From Paenibacillus woosongensis (lineage in GTDB: Bacteria > Bacillota > Bacilli > Paenibacillales > Paenibacillaceae), in contig NZ_WNZW01000001.1 in assembly GCF_009725165.1 (NCBI RefSeq), forward strand, positions 124,001-188,000: 64,000 nt of DNA, read 5' to 3'. The translations under genes and the position numbers were made by a program. Shown piece after piece: positions 39,900 through 48,700 of this stretch; within the stretch, counting starts at the first letter, position 1, and every line of letters begins with the position of its first letter. The notes under the pieces are model-generated. The model was not told the DNA's origin. It saw nothing but the letters and a program-made list of their open reading frames with translations, and did not search any database.

Positions 39900-40661
39900 T
39901 TACTTTTCTTTTTCGATGGCGTTATATGAGTCTAGTATTTTCTCTTTGTCGATTGTAACCTCAACCTTTTTTGTTTTTTTCTCGCTTGAAGCATACCAAC
40001 TTTTAACTGTTTCAAATTCAGATGATTCTAAATCAGGCAATTCGATCATAAACCGATTGTGATCAATCCATTGGTAATTCACTATAGGCCAGGTTGGTTT
40101 ATCCATATACTCTTTAGCTAACTCGCTTGATTCAAAAGGAACTACTTTCATTTTCAACAAATCAACTGTTATTAATATATGACGGACAATTTCGCCACCT
40201 TCATTAAAACCATACTTTAATAATACTTCTTTTTCTTCCGGTGAAATTTTGTAGTCTTGAAAAATACCTGTGGCTAAAGCAACACTTGTGATCTTTGAAT
40301 CGGTTTTCTTCACCAAAATAGTTGAACATTGCTTATTTCCGCAATTGTACTTTAACAAAATAAAATGACCTTCAGTTGGAATATGAAGTACTTCAAATTG
40401 TGTTCGTTCCATTTCTGTCTTGATGTCTGCTTGAGATTCTAGGTAAGCCCTGTATACTGGAATATCTTTAATCACTAAATCCAAATGATGACCATTCTCA
40501 TCTTTTATAGTCAGCATATCAGGTATAGCTTCCTCCGATGATTCCGCCTCAACAGAACTGGTCATTGCCGTTTTCATTGGAACTGACAAACCGTGTATAG
40601 TGATTATTAATGCTGTTGTGCCCAATACAATAATCAGGAAGAGCGTGATTAATTTTTTCAC
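39900..40661 (-). CDS. Hypothetical exported or membrane-anchored protein
   Basis: 253 residues with an N-terminal hydrophobic segment (LITLFLIIVLGTTALIITIH) and no lipobox Cys, so probably a signal anchor. The rest is a soluble domain with two close Cys (CGNKQC). No known domain recognised. The GTG start is 12 nt after AAGGAG. Confidence 0.65.
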   Translation of the reverse strand: MKKLITLFLIIVLGTTALIITIHGLSVPMKTAMTSSVEAESSEEAIPDMLTIKDENGHHLDLVIKDIPVYRAYLESQADIKTEMERTQFEVLHIPTEGHFILLKYNCGNKQCSTILVKKTDSKITSVALATGIFQDYKISPEEKEVLLKYGFNEGGEIVRHILITVDLLKMKVVPFESSELAKEYMDKPTWPIVNYQWIDHNRFMIELPDLESSEFETVKSWYASSEKKTKKVEVTIDKEKILDSYNAIEKEK

Positions 40662-40712
40662 TGCAATTATTTTCTCCTTAATTTTTGCACACCGCTTTCT
40701 AGGTAATTAATT

Positions 40713-40991
40713 TCAATTTACGATCATAAAAAGGGCTATTGCCGTTAGGAAAAATGGGAATCCCCATAGAAAAAACATCGAAGAAAACTTGTTTCTAGAT
40801 TCTTTATCCTCCGCCGTTTCTATCTCTCTATTGGCTCTCATTTGAACCCCGCTAACAAAAGTCCCGTTGAGAACGCCCGCTAGCAGCAGCATGATAACTC
40901 CGACTCCGCCCGTAATGTTTATGGCCTGTTGCCATTCCCATAAGAAGCCTATAAACAATGACAATACAACACTGACAATGATTCCGGTCAT
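40713..40991 (-). CDS. Small two-to-three-helix membrane protein (DUF5316-like)
   Basis: About 92 residues with hydrophobic segments at 3-18, 27-47 and 70-90 and a charged middle; it resembles DUF5316 proteins by eye. The nearest ribosome site, AGGAGGG, is 19 nt before the ATG but 7 nt before an in-frame ATT at 41003 that would add I-K-K-L ahead of MTG. Either the ATT is used, or an ATG there was mutated. The promoter half of the recurrent leader stands directly upstream. Confidence 0.65.
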   Translation of the reverse strand: MTGIIVSVVLSLFIGFLWEWQQAINITGGVGVIMLLLAGVLNGTFVSGVQMRANREIETAEDKESRNKFSSMFFLWGFPFFLTAIALFMIVN

Positions 40992-41009
40992 CAGTTTTTT
41001 AATCGTAAT

Positions 41010-41035
41010 TCCCTCCTGCTGCTTCCATGATTATA
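41010..41035 (-). promoter_or_regulatory. Promoter half of the recurrent leader, without hairpin (copy 4)
   Basis: TATAAT (41030-41035, minus) is followed by CATGGAAGCAGC and then directly by the AGGAGGG ribosome site. It shares the TATAATnATGGAAG string with copy 2 and with the site at 51274 but has lost, or never had, the hairpin. Confidence 0.6.
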
Positions 41036-41078
41036 CATCTGAATAACTAGGGATGAAAGGTTAGATGCCCGAGTCCGC

Positions 41079-41486
41079 TTACACTATATTTTTAGTAAAA
41101 ATCAATTCGAGCGGAGCATTTTCTTGCATTAAACATCCGGCATCCTTATACCCAAGCTTTCTATAAAAGTGCTGTGCCTCTTCATCGGATTGCGTCGATG
41201 TCATGACAGAGCTAAAGCCTTTCTTTCTCATCTGCTCTTCCCAGTAGAGTACGACTTTCTTCCCGAACCCTTGGCCTCGATATTCTTCATCAATCCATAG
41301 CATGTTCATAAACGGCGTGTTATCCCAGAAATACCCGAATCTCATCCAGCCTATTTTTTGATTCGACTCCCACAATATGAAAATCTCATGTTCATTTATT
41401 TTGTTCTTAACCAAAGCCTCAGCAATATGTCTGTCTCTTTCCACGATATATTTATAGTCTGAATCTGCCGCCGCTTTTATTTCCAT
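41079..41486 (-). CDS. GNAT family N-acetyltransferase
   Basis: About 135 residues from MEIKAAADSDY; a longer reading to 41513 lacks a ribosome site, while GGGGAG stands 12 nt before this ATG. The acetyl-CoA loop is EEYRGQGFGKKVV and the C-terminal helix-strand FYRKLGYKDAG. Substrate unknown. It is the gene behind copy 5 of the promoter-hairpin leader. Confidence 0.85.
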   Translation of the reverse strand: MEIKAAADSDYKYIVERDRHIAEALVKNKINEHEIFILWESNQKIGWMRFGYFWDNTPFMNMLWIDEEYRGQGFGKKVVLYWEEQMRKKGFSSVMTSTQSDEEAQHFYRKLGYKDAGCLMQENAPLELIFTKNIV

Positions 41487-41599
41487 AGTTTTCGATTTCT
41501 CCCCTAAATTCATTATAGAACTGGATTGACGCAGGATAGCTATTCAATAGCTATGATATTCCATCCCATGATATAACAACGCGTTGTACTTATTCTGAC

Positions 41600-41673
41600 A
41601 AAAAAGCCCCAGCCAAAGATAGCTCCTATCTTAAGCTGGGGCGTTTGTTGTCTGAGCTTCTTCCTTCATTATA
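41600..41673 (-). promoter_or_regulatory. Recurrent promoter-hairpin leader, copy 5
   Basis: TATAAT at 41668-41673 (minus), AGCTC at 41654-41658, hairpin at 41606-41642 with stem GCCCCAGC/GCTGGGGC, upper stem GATAG/CTATC and loop GAG, followed by six T. This is the best terminator of the family. The loop plus closing pair (GAGCT) is the exact complement of AGCTC. Confidence 0.8.
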
Positions 41674-41686
41674 TATGAAATAAAAT

Positions 41687-41731
41687 AAATAAGGAAAAGA
41701 ATAAGCAGATTGCTTATCCTTTTCCCTATTT
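41687..41731 (-). terminator. Terminator of the lanthipeptide operon
   Basis: Two arms of about 20 nt (AAATAGGGAAAAGG... and ...TTTTCCTTATTT) pair with few mismatches, followed by an AT-rich tract on the minus strand, 29 nt after the precursor stop. It separates the operon from leader copy 5. Confidence 0.7.
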
Positions 41732-41759
41732 ATGCGGGCTTATGAATGTTGTTTAGTTA

Positions 41760-41888
41760 TTAACAATGATTGCTTACTGTCGACCAAGTTGCTGCTGTAG
41801 TCGTTACAGTCCATGTGATTGTAATCGGAAATGCCTCTTGCTCTTCTGGTATTGCAGCTAATTGTTGCAGCTCCAGCACTTCATTCAT
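41760..41888 (-). CDS. Class III lanthipeptide precursor with labionin motif
   Basis: 42 residues. The leader MNEVLELQQLAAIPEEQEAF contains the L-E-L-Q-Q-L helix typical of class III leaders. The C-terminal core is rich in Thr and Ser (ITITWTVTTTAATW) and ends with S36-T-V-S39-N-H-C42. That SxxSxxC pattern is the labionin (or lanthionine) signature, and Cys42 is the only cysteine. AAAGGAGGTG lies 7 nt before the ATG. It is the last gene of the operon, 35 nt after LanKC. The cleavage site is not determined. Confidence 0.92.
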   Translation of the reverse strand: MNEVLELQQLAAIPEEQEAFPITITWTVTTTAATWSTVSNHC

Positions 41889-41923
41889 TGTTTTCACCTC
41901 CTTTCATGAAGTAAGTATACTGT

Positions 41924-44536
41924 CTACGTAACTAATGGAGTATTCATATACCTTGTCTTCGTTACAAATTGATTGATATTTATAACCGGCAGCCAATATA
42001 ATGGGTTGGATTCTAAAATTCCTTGTAACCCTAGTATGATCCCTGCGCTTCCAGAATATAAATCATCGGATAAGCGATAACAGAAGTTTCCTGGAAATAA
42101 GCAATGGTCTTCTTTGAAAATAAGGAACAAATTTAACCGGTCAACGGCTCGCTTTTTGTGAGTTTCAATCATTTCATAAGTATCGTCCAGCAGAGGGGGT
42201 ATCAGTAAAAAACCGCCCGCCCCATCAAATAATCCCCCAGTGAAAGTACATCTTATATGATTCAGATTAACTATTAATTTGAATTCGTCCTGATAATGCT
42301 TCTGCCCACTTACATGATTCAGATACCAAATCGCTACTCCAATTCCTATAGATCCCCCTGCTAAATAAGGAATCAACAATTTTCGATCATTCATCGTTTG
42401 CAGAACCTGCAATTCCTCGTCAATATGGATGTTTTTTAAATCAAGCTCTACTAACTCTTGTGCCACCACATAAAAAGTTGTATTTCTCGTAATCGCATAC
42501 ATGGCTGTAAAAAATAACGATACACCTGACCATCCATCGATAAGCCCAACAGGATCAGCAGCCCAGTCGGAAACGGTTAAACTTCTATTATCTCTTAAGA
42601 ATTGGATAATATGACTTGCAATCGATTCAGCTTGCTTTAAATATTGATCATTATTTTCTTCAAAATATAAACTGATTAAGGCAAGTCCAATACCGGCCAA
42701 GCCTGACCTTAATGAAATATCGCCGCTATTGCCAGTTAAATTGTTAAATAAGTTTAAAGCTCTGTCTTTATAACCTAATTCATACAGTGTTGCAGCAATA
42801 CCAGCTTTACCAGTAAACAATCCCTGTCCCTGCAATTCTAATTGTTCAGAATGAATGTTATGAATGAATTGTTGTTCAATCCAATGGATCACTTGTTTAT
42901 CCACATTTCCTGTTCTAAACAAAGCTAGCGCCGCACCAGTGCCCCCAGTAAGTACATTCGTTGCTCCACCAGCGATTTCAAATTGTCTAATATCACCATG
43001 AATCAAACCTTGATCTGGCACTAGATTTGCCAATATACCTGCTCTTAGACCTTCTATTAACCAATTTATTTCATCTGACAACCTTTTTTGAGTATAGTCT
43101 ATGGGGTTATATTGTTTCTCTTTTGTGGCTGATAAATGGGTGTCACATCTGTTTTCGACTTCTCGGAGAAATAAGAAGAACTCACTCCCAAATTCTTGTT
43201 TAATCCACTCATTGTGATAAGAGGTTATACTATCTTCAATATTGCTTATCGGACCAATGGGCAGCACACAATATCTTAGTATTTTTTTAACTGCATACCA
43301 GTCTCGTTCCTTGCGGTTTATATTTTGATGATCTGAAAATCCCATCGTATGAATTGCCGCCTTATCTTCACGATCCTTGTGATCAGCAGACTCAAAATCA
43401 ATAAGTGTCACTTCCAAATCCTTCGTGATCATAATATTGGCTGGCTGTAAATCGCCCATGCCCACATTTTGACCATGCATCTCGGTAACAATATCTATTA
43501 AACGGAGGATTATTTGTCTCAATTCATTCATATATATTTCTTTATCTTTATCGCGATGAAAGGGGTATTTCGCAGCTATCCACGTTTTCATATCAATCCC
43601 TTCCACATATTCTTCTACTAGAAATAAATGCTTCCACGATTTAAAATAATCAACTACCTTCACTACACCTTTCACATCCGTAAGCTTTGATAATGCTTCG
43701 TATTCCTTTTGCAGCCTGTCGATCGCATCTTTATTTTGTCCGTCCAGCCCTACCTTTGGCCTTGCTTCTTTAATAACTACCTTCCGTTTATCCTCATTTC
43801 TTTCTGCGATATAAATCCCGCCGCCATTTGTAAATCGCAGCGCATTTTGGAATTTATATTGTTTAAACTTAGAATTATTTTCATCAGCATCAGAAAAATG
43901 GTTGTTCAACTCTAAAAATTGATCAAAATCTTTGACAAATTCAGGCGCCTGATAATAAGGGGTACGATTATCGGGAATCAGTTGTCCTGTGGGATCCTTA
44001 ATGCAAAATTCGCCTTTTTCGTTGGAAATTTTCACAAAACCCCCATATCTATAGTATATATTGCTATTCTTCCAGCACTTATCACTTAGAATATAAGGCC
44101 CATTTTCTTGATCTTTAACCTTGTCATATAAAATATGAAGTAATTGATAAAATTCTTCATCGGTTGGAGGATATATCGTTATGAATTTTCCGGAGCTTAT
44201 TCTATTCCCATTTTTGGAGTTAATACTATGTAAGCAGGTTTTATTTAGAAGATGCTTAAAGGTAATTTTACGTTCGATTAAAACTTGGCTTATGTCCGCT
44301 AGAATTTGCTGTGCATTTTCCATCGTTGCACTAACATGAATCTTCCAGCCCTGATCCTTGATTTTCTTATTTGCAAAACTATAAATGATCCAAGGAGAAT
44401 TCTCCTCTGTTCTAATCAAACAATCTTCAGACAAATGGTTTACCGTGAATTCAGCTGTTTTGTTGCCAGCCTGCAGTTTCTCAAAATATTTTGAATCATT
44501 ATTTACGTACTTAAAATAAAGATGGTTTTTATCCAT
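41924..44536 (-). CDS. Class III lanthipeptide synthetase (LanKC)
   Basis: 870 residues from MDKNHLYFKYVNND, supported by GGGAGGAG; a longer reading overlaps the transporter. Three parts are visible: an N-terminal lyase-like region (about 1-220), a Ser/Thr-kinase-like domain (about 240-480) with VVIKEARP, GDLQPANIM (catalytic loop) and LIDFESAD, and a LanC-like cyclase (about 500-870) with repeats such as GGTGAALALF. I see no Cys/Cys/His zinc triad, as expected for class III. It phosphorylates and eliminates Ser/Thr of the precursor and forms the labionin or lanthionine ring. Confidence 0.93.
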   Translation of the reverse strand: MDKNHLYFKYVNNDSKYFEKLQAGNKTAEFTVNHLSEDCLIRTEENSPWIIYSFANKKIKDQGWKIHVSATMENAQQILADISQVLIERKITFKHLLNKTCLHSINSKNGNRISSGKFITIYPPTDEEFYQLLHILYDKVKDQENGPYILSDKCWKNSNIYYRYGGFVKISNEKGEFCIKDPTGQLIPDNRTPYYQAPEFVKDFDQFLELNNHFSDADENNSKFKQYKFQNALRFTNGGGIYIAERNEDKRKVVIKEARPKVGLDGQNKDAIDRLQKEYEALSKLTDVKGVVKVVDYFKSWKHLFLVEEYVEGIDMKTWIAAKYPFHRDKDKEIYMNELRQIILRLIDIVTEMHGQNVGMGDLQPANIMITKDLEVTLIDFESADHKDREDKAAIHTMGFSDHQNINRKERDWYAVKKILRYCVLPIGPISNIEDSITSYHNEWIKQEFGSEFFLFLREVENRCDTHLSATKEKQYNPIDYTQKRLSDEINWLIEGLRAGILANLVPDQGLIHGDIRQFEIAGGATNVLTGGTGAALALFRTGNVDKQVIHWIEQQFIHNIHSEQLELQGQGLFTGKAGIAATLYELGYKDRALNLFNNLTGNSGDISLRSGLAGIGLALISLYFEENNDQYLKQAESIASHIIQFLRDNRSLTVSDWAADPVGLIDGWSGVSLFFTAMYAITRNTTFYVVAQELVELDLKNIHIDEELQVLQTMNDRKLLIPYLAGGSIGIGVAIWYLNHVSGQKHYQDEFKLIVNLNHIRCTFTGGLFDGAGGFLLIPPLLDDTYEMIETHKKRAVDRLNLFLIFKEDHCLFPGNFCYRLSDDLYSGSAGIILGLQGILESNPLYWLPVININQFVTKTRYMNTPLVT

Positions 44537-44552
44537 TATGGCTGCTCCTCCC

Positions 44553-46310
44553 TCATTGTAATTGTGCGCTAAATTGCAATTCACAGAATTGCTGATACAA
44601 TTTATGAGTTCTTTGTAATTCATAGTGGGTTCCTTGGCCTGTTACCTTGCCATCTTCCACAAAAATAATATATTCGGAGTCCATAATCGTAGATAATCTA
44701 TGAGCTATTACAATCGCGGTTCTACCCTCAATAATTTTCTTCATCGCAGACTGCACTTTTTCCTCAGACTGACTGTCCAAATTTGATGTTGCCTCATCTA
44801 ATAAAATGATTTTAGGATCTTTAAGGAACATTCTTGCGATAGCAATTCTTTGTCTTTGTCCGCCGGATAAATGGAGTCCTCGCTCGCCAATATGCGTGTC
44901 CAATCCATTAGGCAGCTGACTTATGAATTCCCATGCATACGCCATTTCGCAGGCTTGAATAATTTTCGCCTCATCTTGCGGTTCTAATCCAAAGATTAGA
45001 TTCTCCCTTATAGTCCCGGTAATTAGACTGTGCTCCTGAGATACATAACCGATTTGAGAACGCCAGGAATGCAATGAATAATTTTCTATACTTTCACCAT
45101 CTATATAAATACTCCCGCTGGTTGGTTTGTAAAATCGCTCCAGCAAGGAAACAAACGTCGTTTTTCCGCTGCCGCTTGGGCCAACTAACGCATAAGTATT
45201 ACCGCTCCTAATATTTAAAGTAATGCCCTCTAAAGAAAATGATAAATTTTCCTGAGTGTTATACTTAAAGCTCAAATTGCTAATTTCAATGTCTTTGCAG
45301 CTTAGATCTAGATCCTTGCCTTCATTTATATTCTCTTCTTCCTCGGATAGCAGCTGTAAAATTCGTTCTGTTGCCCCCTTGGTTTTCTGCAGCTGAGAGA
45401 AGAAAAAACCAAAGTTAGAAATAGGATTGATAATATAAAAAATCAAGGTTAGAAATGCAATAAAAGTTCCTACCGTTAAACGGCCATTCGCTAGCTGGAC
45501 ACCGCCATAGCCAATAATGATCATAATAATAATTAACATAATCATATTCAGGAATGGATTTACCGTAGCTGACCATTTGGCTTGCTTCAAACCTAGTTGC
45601 ATTAGATCATTAATATTTTTTAGTCCTTTATCGATTTGATAGTTTTCAGCTGTAAAAGACTTAACCAACTTATTTTCGGATATCATTTCAATCGCACTAA
45701 TATTCAATTTTCCAGTTGATTTTTGCGTTTTTTTAGAAAGATCCGATAACGCCCTGCCTAAAGGAATAAAAAATAACAGAAATATTGGAATCGCAGCTAC
45801 AATAATCAAGGATAATTCCCAACTATAATAAAACAGCCAAAATCCACAAAATAATATGGTTAATACAGCATTGATAAATGTAGAAAATGAATGAGTAACC
45901 AAGTTGTATATCACGGTAGTATCACTAACTAATCTACTGGCTATATCGCCTGATTGGTTTTTATCAAAAAACGCTGTAGGTAATTTTACAATTTTCGTCC
46001 AAGTCATTCCCCTTAGATTAGCAACAACTGTTAAGCCAACCTTGCTTAATAAATAACTTGATAGAACACCTGTGATTGTCACACAAATAAAAATGGCTAC
46101 TAAACCAATTAAAACGCCTCGATTCAAACTGCCTGAGAGGGAGTAGGAATCGATGATATTCTTTAAAACATTAGGGATAAATGTTGAAAGTATGGCGCTA
46201 GCAGAGCTTATGGTACAAGCCACAATAAAGAGTCCCACATGAGGTTTCGATTTATGAATAAGCTCGAAAAAATTACCCCACGAATATTGACTTCTTGCTT
46301 CTTTAGCCAT
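44553..46310 (-). CDS. ABC exporter of the lanthipeptide operon
   Basis: 585 residues from MAKEARSQYSWGN (AAAGGTGA upstream). A six-helix ABC-transporter membrane domain (about 20-310) is fused to an ATPase domain with Walker A GPSGSGKTT, signature LSGGQRQRIA and Walker B IILLDEATS. It lacks a C39 peptidase domain, so leader removal must come from another protease. First gene of the operon, reading into LanKC after 16 nt. It probably exports the mature peptide and may give self-protection. Confidence 0.93.
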   Translation of the reverse strand: MAKEARSQYSWGNFFELIHKSKPHVGLFIVACTISSASAILSTFIPNVLKNIIDSYSLSGSLNRGVLIGLVAIFICVTITGVLSSYLLSKVGLTVVANLRGMTWTKIVKLPTAFFDKNQSGDIASRLVSDTTVIYNLVTHSFSTFINAVLTILFCGFWLFYYSWELSLIIVAAIPIFLLFFIPLGRALSDLSKKTQKSTGKLNISAIEMISENKLVKSFTAENYQIDKGLKNINDLMQLGLKQAKWSATVNPFLNMIMLIIIMIIIGYGGVQLANGRLTVGTFIAFLTLIFYIINPISNFGFFFSQLQKTKGATERILQLLSEEEENINEGKDLDLSCKDIEISNLSFKYNTQENLSFSLEGITLNIRSGNTYALVGPSGSGKTTFVSLLERFYKPTSGSIYIDGESIENYSLHSWRSQIGYVSQEHSLITGTIRENLIFGLEPQDEAKIIQACEMAYAWEFISQLPNGLDTHIGERGLHLSGGQRQRIAIARMFLKDPKIILLDEATSNLDSQSEEKVQSAMKKIIEGRTAIVIAHRLSTIMDSEYIIFVEDGKVTGQGTHYELQRTHKLYQQFCELQFSAQLQ

Positions 46311-46560
46311 CTTTTCACCTTTTCTATTGTTTATTGGATCAATAAACCTACTATTCATGCAATGATCAATGAATATAATTTAGCTATTAGAAAGAAAAAG
46401 ATAGAGGTAATGGAAGCTGTGGGTATTTTATTTTGTAATAAATAGTTCTTATTGGTCATCACTGTCTTGTTTATAAGAGGAAGGTTAGAAAAAATGGTTT
46501 TGAGCTAAAATCATGATGTTTATGGGGTAAATTATGAGGTGAGTAGTCTTTCATTAAAAT

Positions 46561-46620
46561 ATAGTAGAATACTATAATTTATTTGTGTTTAATTTTAACA
46601 TACACAATTGTGTATTTCAA
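46561..46620 (-). promoter_or_regulatory. Lanthipeptide operon promoter with palindromic operator
   Basis: On the minus strand TTGAAA (46615-46620) and TAAAAT (46592-46597) are separated by exactly 17 bp. The spacer is almost filled by the perfect palindrome ATACACAATTGTGTAT (46600-46615). A second perfect inverted repeat, ATAGTA-GAA-TACTAT, lies just downstream at 46561-46575. A dimeric repressor is the simplest reading; its gene is not in the window. The rest of the 440-nt gap (46311-46748) is AT-rich with no gene. Confidence 0.75.
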
Positions 46621-46748
46621 GATTATAATTCTATTAATAGTAATTAATTACAATTATACATCACTAATTCAGCATGATTTTTGAACAAAAGAATGCTCAC
46701 TCACGTATGTACATGTCATGAAAAGTCTTGTTTTCAAGGAGGTTAAAC

Positions 46749-47645
46749 ATGGATTACATATCGCCAACAGAAGCAGCGTTAATGGTGAAACGGTGGCCTA
46801 AAGATGCCATAGCGGCGGGTCGTCGTCATAGCGTTGGGCTTAAATCGGACGGTACAGTGGCGGCTGTGGGTGATAATAAATGCGGCCAATGTGATGTAGG
46901 TGGCTGGTACGATATGGTGGCAATTGCGGCGGGTAATGTTCATATAGCGACGAATACGGGTAATGCTCATACCATCGGGCTTAAATCAGACGGTACGGTG
47001 ACGGCTGTGGGTTGGAATAAGCATGATCAATGCAATGTAAACGATTGGCGTGATATTGTAGCGGTTGCAGCAGGCTGGCGGCATACGATTGGGCTTAAAT
47101 CGGATGGCACGCTGGTGGCTGCGGGTCGAAATCATGAAGGTGAATGCAATGTAAGCAGTTGGCAGAATATTGTTGCGGTCGCGGCGGGTGACTGGCATAC
47201 CATTGGTCTTCAATTGGACGGCACAGTCACGGCTGTCGGTAATAATCGGCATGGCCAATGTGATGTAAGCGGCTGGCGCGACATCGTAGCGATTTCGGCG
47301 GGTTACCTTCACACCACCGGGCTTAAATCAGACGGCACAGTCACGGCTGTAGGCTGGAATAAGCATGGCCAATGTGATGTAAGCAGCTGGCGCGGTATTG
47401 TGGCGATTGCGGTTGGTAGTAGTCATACCATCGGCCTTAAATCGGATGGTACGGTGGTGGCTGTCGGTTGGAATGAGTATGGCCAATGTAATGTAAGCGA
47501 TTGGCACGATATGGTGGCGATTGCGGCAGGGGCTGCCCATACTGTCGGGCTTAAATCGGACGGTACAGTGGTGGCTGTGGGTGATAATAAATACGGCCAG
47601 TGTGATGTAAGCGGCTGGAGCGGCATCCAACTGCGCGGCAATTGA
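46749..47645 (+). CDS. RCC1-repeat (beta-propeller) protein
   Basis: 298 residues from ATG 46749 (AAGGAGG upstream). About seven tandem units of 41-42 residues, each with the pattern IGLKSDGTV.AVG.N..GQC.V..W..IVAIAAG, as in RCC1/alpha-tubulin suppressor-like propellers. There is no signal peptide. Such repeat proteins bind other proteins; the partner is unknown. It is divergent from the lanthipeptide operon and shares its 440-nt intergenic region. The near-identity of the units suggests recent repeat expansion. Confidence 0.88.
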   Translation: MDYISPTEAALMVKRWPKDAIAAGRRHSVGLKSDGTVAAVGDNKCGQCDVGGWYDMVAIAAGNVHIATNTGNAHTIGLKSDGTVTAVGWNKHDQCNVNDWRDIVAVAAGWRHTIGLKSDGTLVAAGRNHEGECNVSSWQNIVAVAAGDWHTIGLQLDGTVTAVGNNRHGQCDVSGWRDIVAISAGYLHTTGLKSDGTVTAVGWNKHGQCDVSSWRGIVAIAVGSSHTIGLKSDGTVVAVGWNEYGQCNVSDWHDMVAIAAGAAHTVGLKSDGTVVAVGDNKYGQCDVSGWSGIQLRGN

Positions 47646-47741
47646 TATTCGATGGTAATAACTCCACTTTCCAATTGAAATATGGGCCGGATCGCTGCTG
47701 AGACAAGGGTAACCAAGCCTAGCGTTATACGAAGTCAAAAA

Positions 47742-47773
47742 ACACCGGCCATTCTTGATGGAATGGCCGGTGT
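47742..47773 (-). terminator. Intrinsic terminator
   Basis: ACACCGGCCATTC and its full complement close a 13-bp stem around a 6-nt loop. Six T follow on the minus strand, so it serves the dehydrogenase at 47792-48664. Confidence 0.9.
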
Positions 47774-47791
47774 ATAAATTCGGGTTCTATG

Positions 47792-48664
47792 TTACTTAGG
47801 GCTCGGCATGCCGCTAACGATTTGAGTCAACGCTTCACGGACTGGTGTAGCTGGCCGACCGAGCAATTTCTCAAAATCATTGCTTTCGACCTCTAGCCCG
47901 CCTTCTCGAATGCCTTGTTGAATTCCTACGAGAAACGGAACAAGGAAATCCGGAACACCTGCACCTTTCATGATGTCAGCGTAGGCTTCGTCTTCAACCT
48001 GTTGTAGAGGTATGTCTTTACCTAACACTTCACCAAGAGCGGAGGCAAATTGCTCCTGCGTCAAGAGCTTGCCTGAAAGTTCGTAGACGGTATTTTCGTG
48101 ACCATCTCCAGCTAGTACAGCAGCAGCAGCCTCCGCATATTCCTGCTGAAGGGCCCAGCCGACTTTGCCAGATCCGGCAGATGTTACCCAAGGTGCGCCA
48201 GCCATGACGCCTTGAATGCTTGAAATTTCATTTTCCAAGTACCAGTTGTTACGCAAGAAGGAGTATGGAATTCCTGTTCTCAATATCGCCTCTTCTGTTG
48301 CCTTATGCGGTGGAGACAGGAACATCTTGCTTTCTTTCGCGTTAACTAGGCTAGTGTATGCAATAAATTTAACACCAGCGCGTTCAGCTGCTGTAACTGC
48401 ATTTGTATGCTGCCGAATTCGTGTTTCATTGTCCCCGTCCGCAGAAATGATTAATAAGCGACCGATTCCTGTCAAGGCAGTATCCAATGTTTCCGGGTGG
48501 TCAAAATCCCCTTGGCGAACCTCCACACCGCGAGCCCGGAATCCTTCTGCTTTTTCCGGATTGCGGACACTTACAGCCAATTGATCCGCAGGCACTGATT
48601 TCAATAAGGTTTCAACAATTTTTGTCCCTAATTTTCCTGTCGCACCTGTAACCAATATCTTCAT
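47792..48664 (-). CDS. NAD(P)H-binding NmrA/QorB-type oxidoreductase
   Basis: 290 residues. The N-terminal GATGKLGTKIV is the nucleotide motif of atypical short-chain dehydrogenases, and the body resembles quinone oxidoreductase 2 (YtfG/QorB) with RNNWYLEN and a C-terminal helical region. Probably reduces quinones or acts as redox sensor. It is 36 nt downstream of an NADPH-dependent FMN reductase on the same strand, giving a quinone/azo-stress type pair. Confidence 0.88.
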   Translation of the reverse strand: MKILVTGATGKLGTKIVETLLKSVPADQLAVSVRNPEKAEGFRARGVEVRQGDFDHPETLDTALTGIGRLLIISADGDNETRIRQHTNAVTAAERAGVKFIAYTSLVNAKESKMFLSPPHKATEEAILRTGIPYSFLRNNWYLENEISSIQGVMAGAPWVTSAGSGKVGWALQQEYAEAAAAVLAGDGHENTVYELSGKLLTQEQFASALGEVLGKDIPLQQVEDEAYADIMKGAGVPDFLVPFLVGIQQGIREGGLEVESNDFEKLLGRPATPVREALTQIVSGMPSPK

Positions 48665-48700
48665 AATTCGGGTCCCCTCAGGCTAAATAATTTCAAGTTT

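Noticed and set aside
46239..46445. Plus-strand open frame upstream of the RCC1 gene
   Set aside because: It overlaps the N-terminus of the ABC exporter in antisense and has no ribosome site; the peptide has no family features.
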